64,000 nucleotides of DNA, taken from contig OX463842.1 in the NCBI GenBank assembly GCA_949825065.1, positions 5,731,723 through 5,795,722 on the forward strand, given 5' to 3'. The translations under genes were made by a program, and so were the position numbers. The DNA is from Odontocerum albicorne. Lineage: Eukaryota; Arthropoda; Insecta; Trichoptera; Odontoceridae. The notes under the pieces were generated by a model, which did not search any database, was not told where the DNA came from, and was given only the letters and a program-made list of their open reading frames with translations. This document shows, piece after piece, positions 63,546-64,000 of the stretch (positions within the stretch are counted from its first letter, which is position 1; each line of letters starts with the position of its first letter).

Positions 63546-64000
63546 AAAAGATGTATAGAATGATGTATGATAAAATATATCAAATAACAAACAAAAAACA
63601 ATTAAATAATTAAAAGTCTTAGTATAAAATACTGACAATACGAATAATTATACTCGTTCTACCCTATGAGGTGACCCAGTTATGTCAACAAAGTTTATTG
63701 ATGAGTTCAATCCTTAATGTATCCATCGAGATATGGAACATATCGATATCGAAAAAGTCATTCAACATGGTCCATTCTGTGAGCGATTTGTGATGCTCTC
63801 AACAGTTCAGATCGTGAATACGGCATTGAAAGCGATCGTAATTCATGATGGCTTAAACCATGGTTTATTAAATAAAAAAAAAAAAAAATAAAGGTTTTTT
63901 TTTTCTGTTAGCAATTTATTTATTTAATTAACGACACAACAGTGTCTTTATATACAAATGAACATGTGACAAGTTATAAAGTACTTAAAAGTATTGACAA
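63546..64000. other. No gene seen
   Basis: AT-rich, with a moderately balanced patch at 63680-63870 and no motif. Confidence 0.35.

Noticed and set aside
63438..63638. Phe-rich small protein
   Set aside because: Reading of an A-rich low-complexity tract on the opposite strand.

Overview
This is an AT-rich eukaryotic window that I read as insect nuclear DNA. Clues are an interstitial run of the arthropod telomere pentamer TTAGG (24621-24725), several mariner/Tc1-type transposons, tRNA-headed SINEs, and many 5'-truncated non-LTR retrotransposon (LINE) tails of types common in insects. The order cannot be fixed from the sequence; TTAGG argues against flies, and the repeats would fit Lepidoptera or Hemiptera. 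I found no host protein-coding gene and no genuine tRNA or rRNA gene. Nearly every open frame with recognisable content is decayed transposase or reverse transcriptase.

Layout. 1-5.9 kb: a mariner remnant of the irritans type, a second mariner (TA/TIR-bounded, 522 bp), pieces of a very common LINE (called LINE-V here) and SINE pieces. 5.9-9 kb: a 22-copy, 88-bp satellite followed by a Tc1-like element that carries a nested LINE; both lie within a dispersed repeat (repeat X). 9.9-15.5 kb: SINE and LINE mosaics, including a clean LINE-in-LINE insertion at 14.15-14.61 kb. 15.5-25 kb: LINE tails, a Tigger/pogo remnant, an inverted-repeat MITE, a non-autonomous hAT element with an exact 8-bp target duplication, and the TTAGG array inside LINE-V. 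25.5-32 kb: mariner end, LINE tail, second Tc1-like copy, second repeat X copy, a GC-rich LTR-like insertion, a small MITE and a piggyBac-like element. 32-38 kb: LINE-V tails, a 77-bp array, a third mariner copy and a 297-bp higher-order satellite. 38-45 kb: a mariner with a nearly complete catalytic domain, a LINE insertion with a 17-bp target duplication, a chimeric LINE and SINE copies. 45-64 kb: more SINE/LINE fragments, a third Tc1-like copy, a second piggyBac-like element, a 12-bp array, an unclassified TIR element, a related Tc1-like element and a LINE with an 18-bp target duplication.

The parts do not form a pathway; the window records successive insertion, nesting and decay. Three themes stand out. 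First, short tandem arrays have grown inside mobile elements (88 bp in repeat X, 50 bp in a SINE, 17 bp in a Tc1-like terminal repeat, TTAGG in a LINE). Second, non-autonomous DNA transposons share the same internal deletion across copies. Third, the most common LINE is mostly antisense to the + strand. I saw no convincing undescribed host system; the best leads are repeat X with its satellite, the TTAGG array inside a LINE, and the strand bias. All family letters (V, W, J, K, M, N, U, Y, Z, repeats D, E, F, X, SINE-A/B/C) are local labels of mine.
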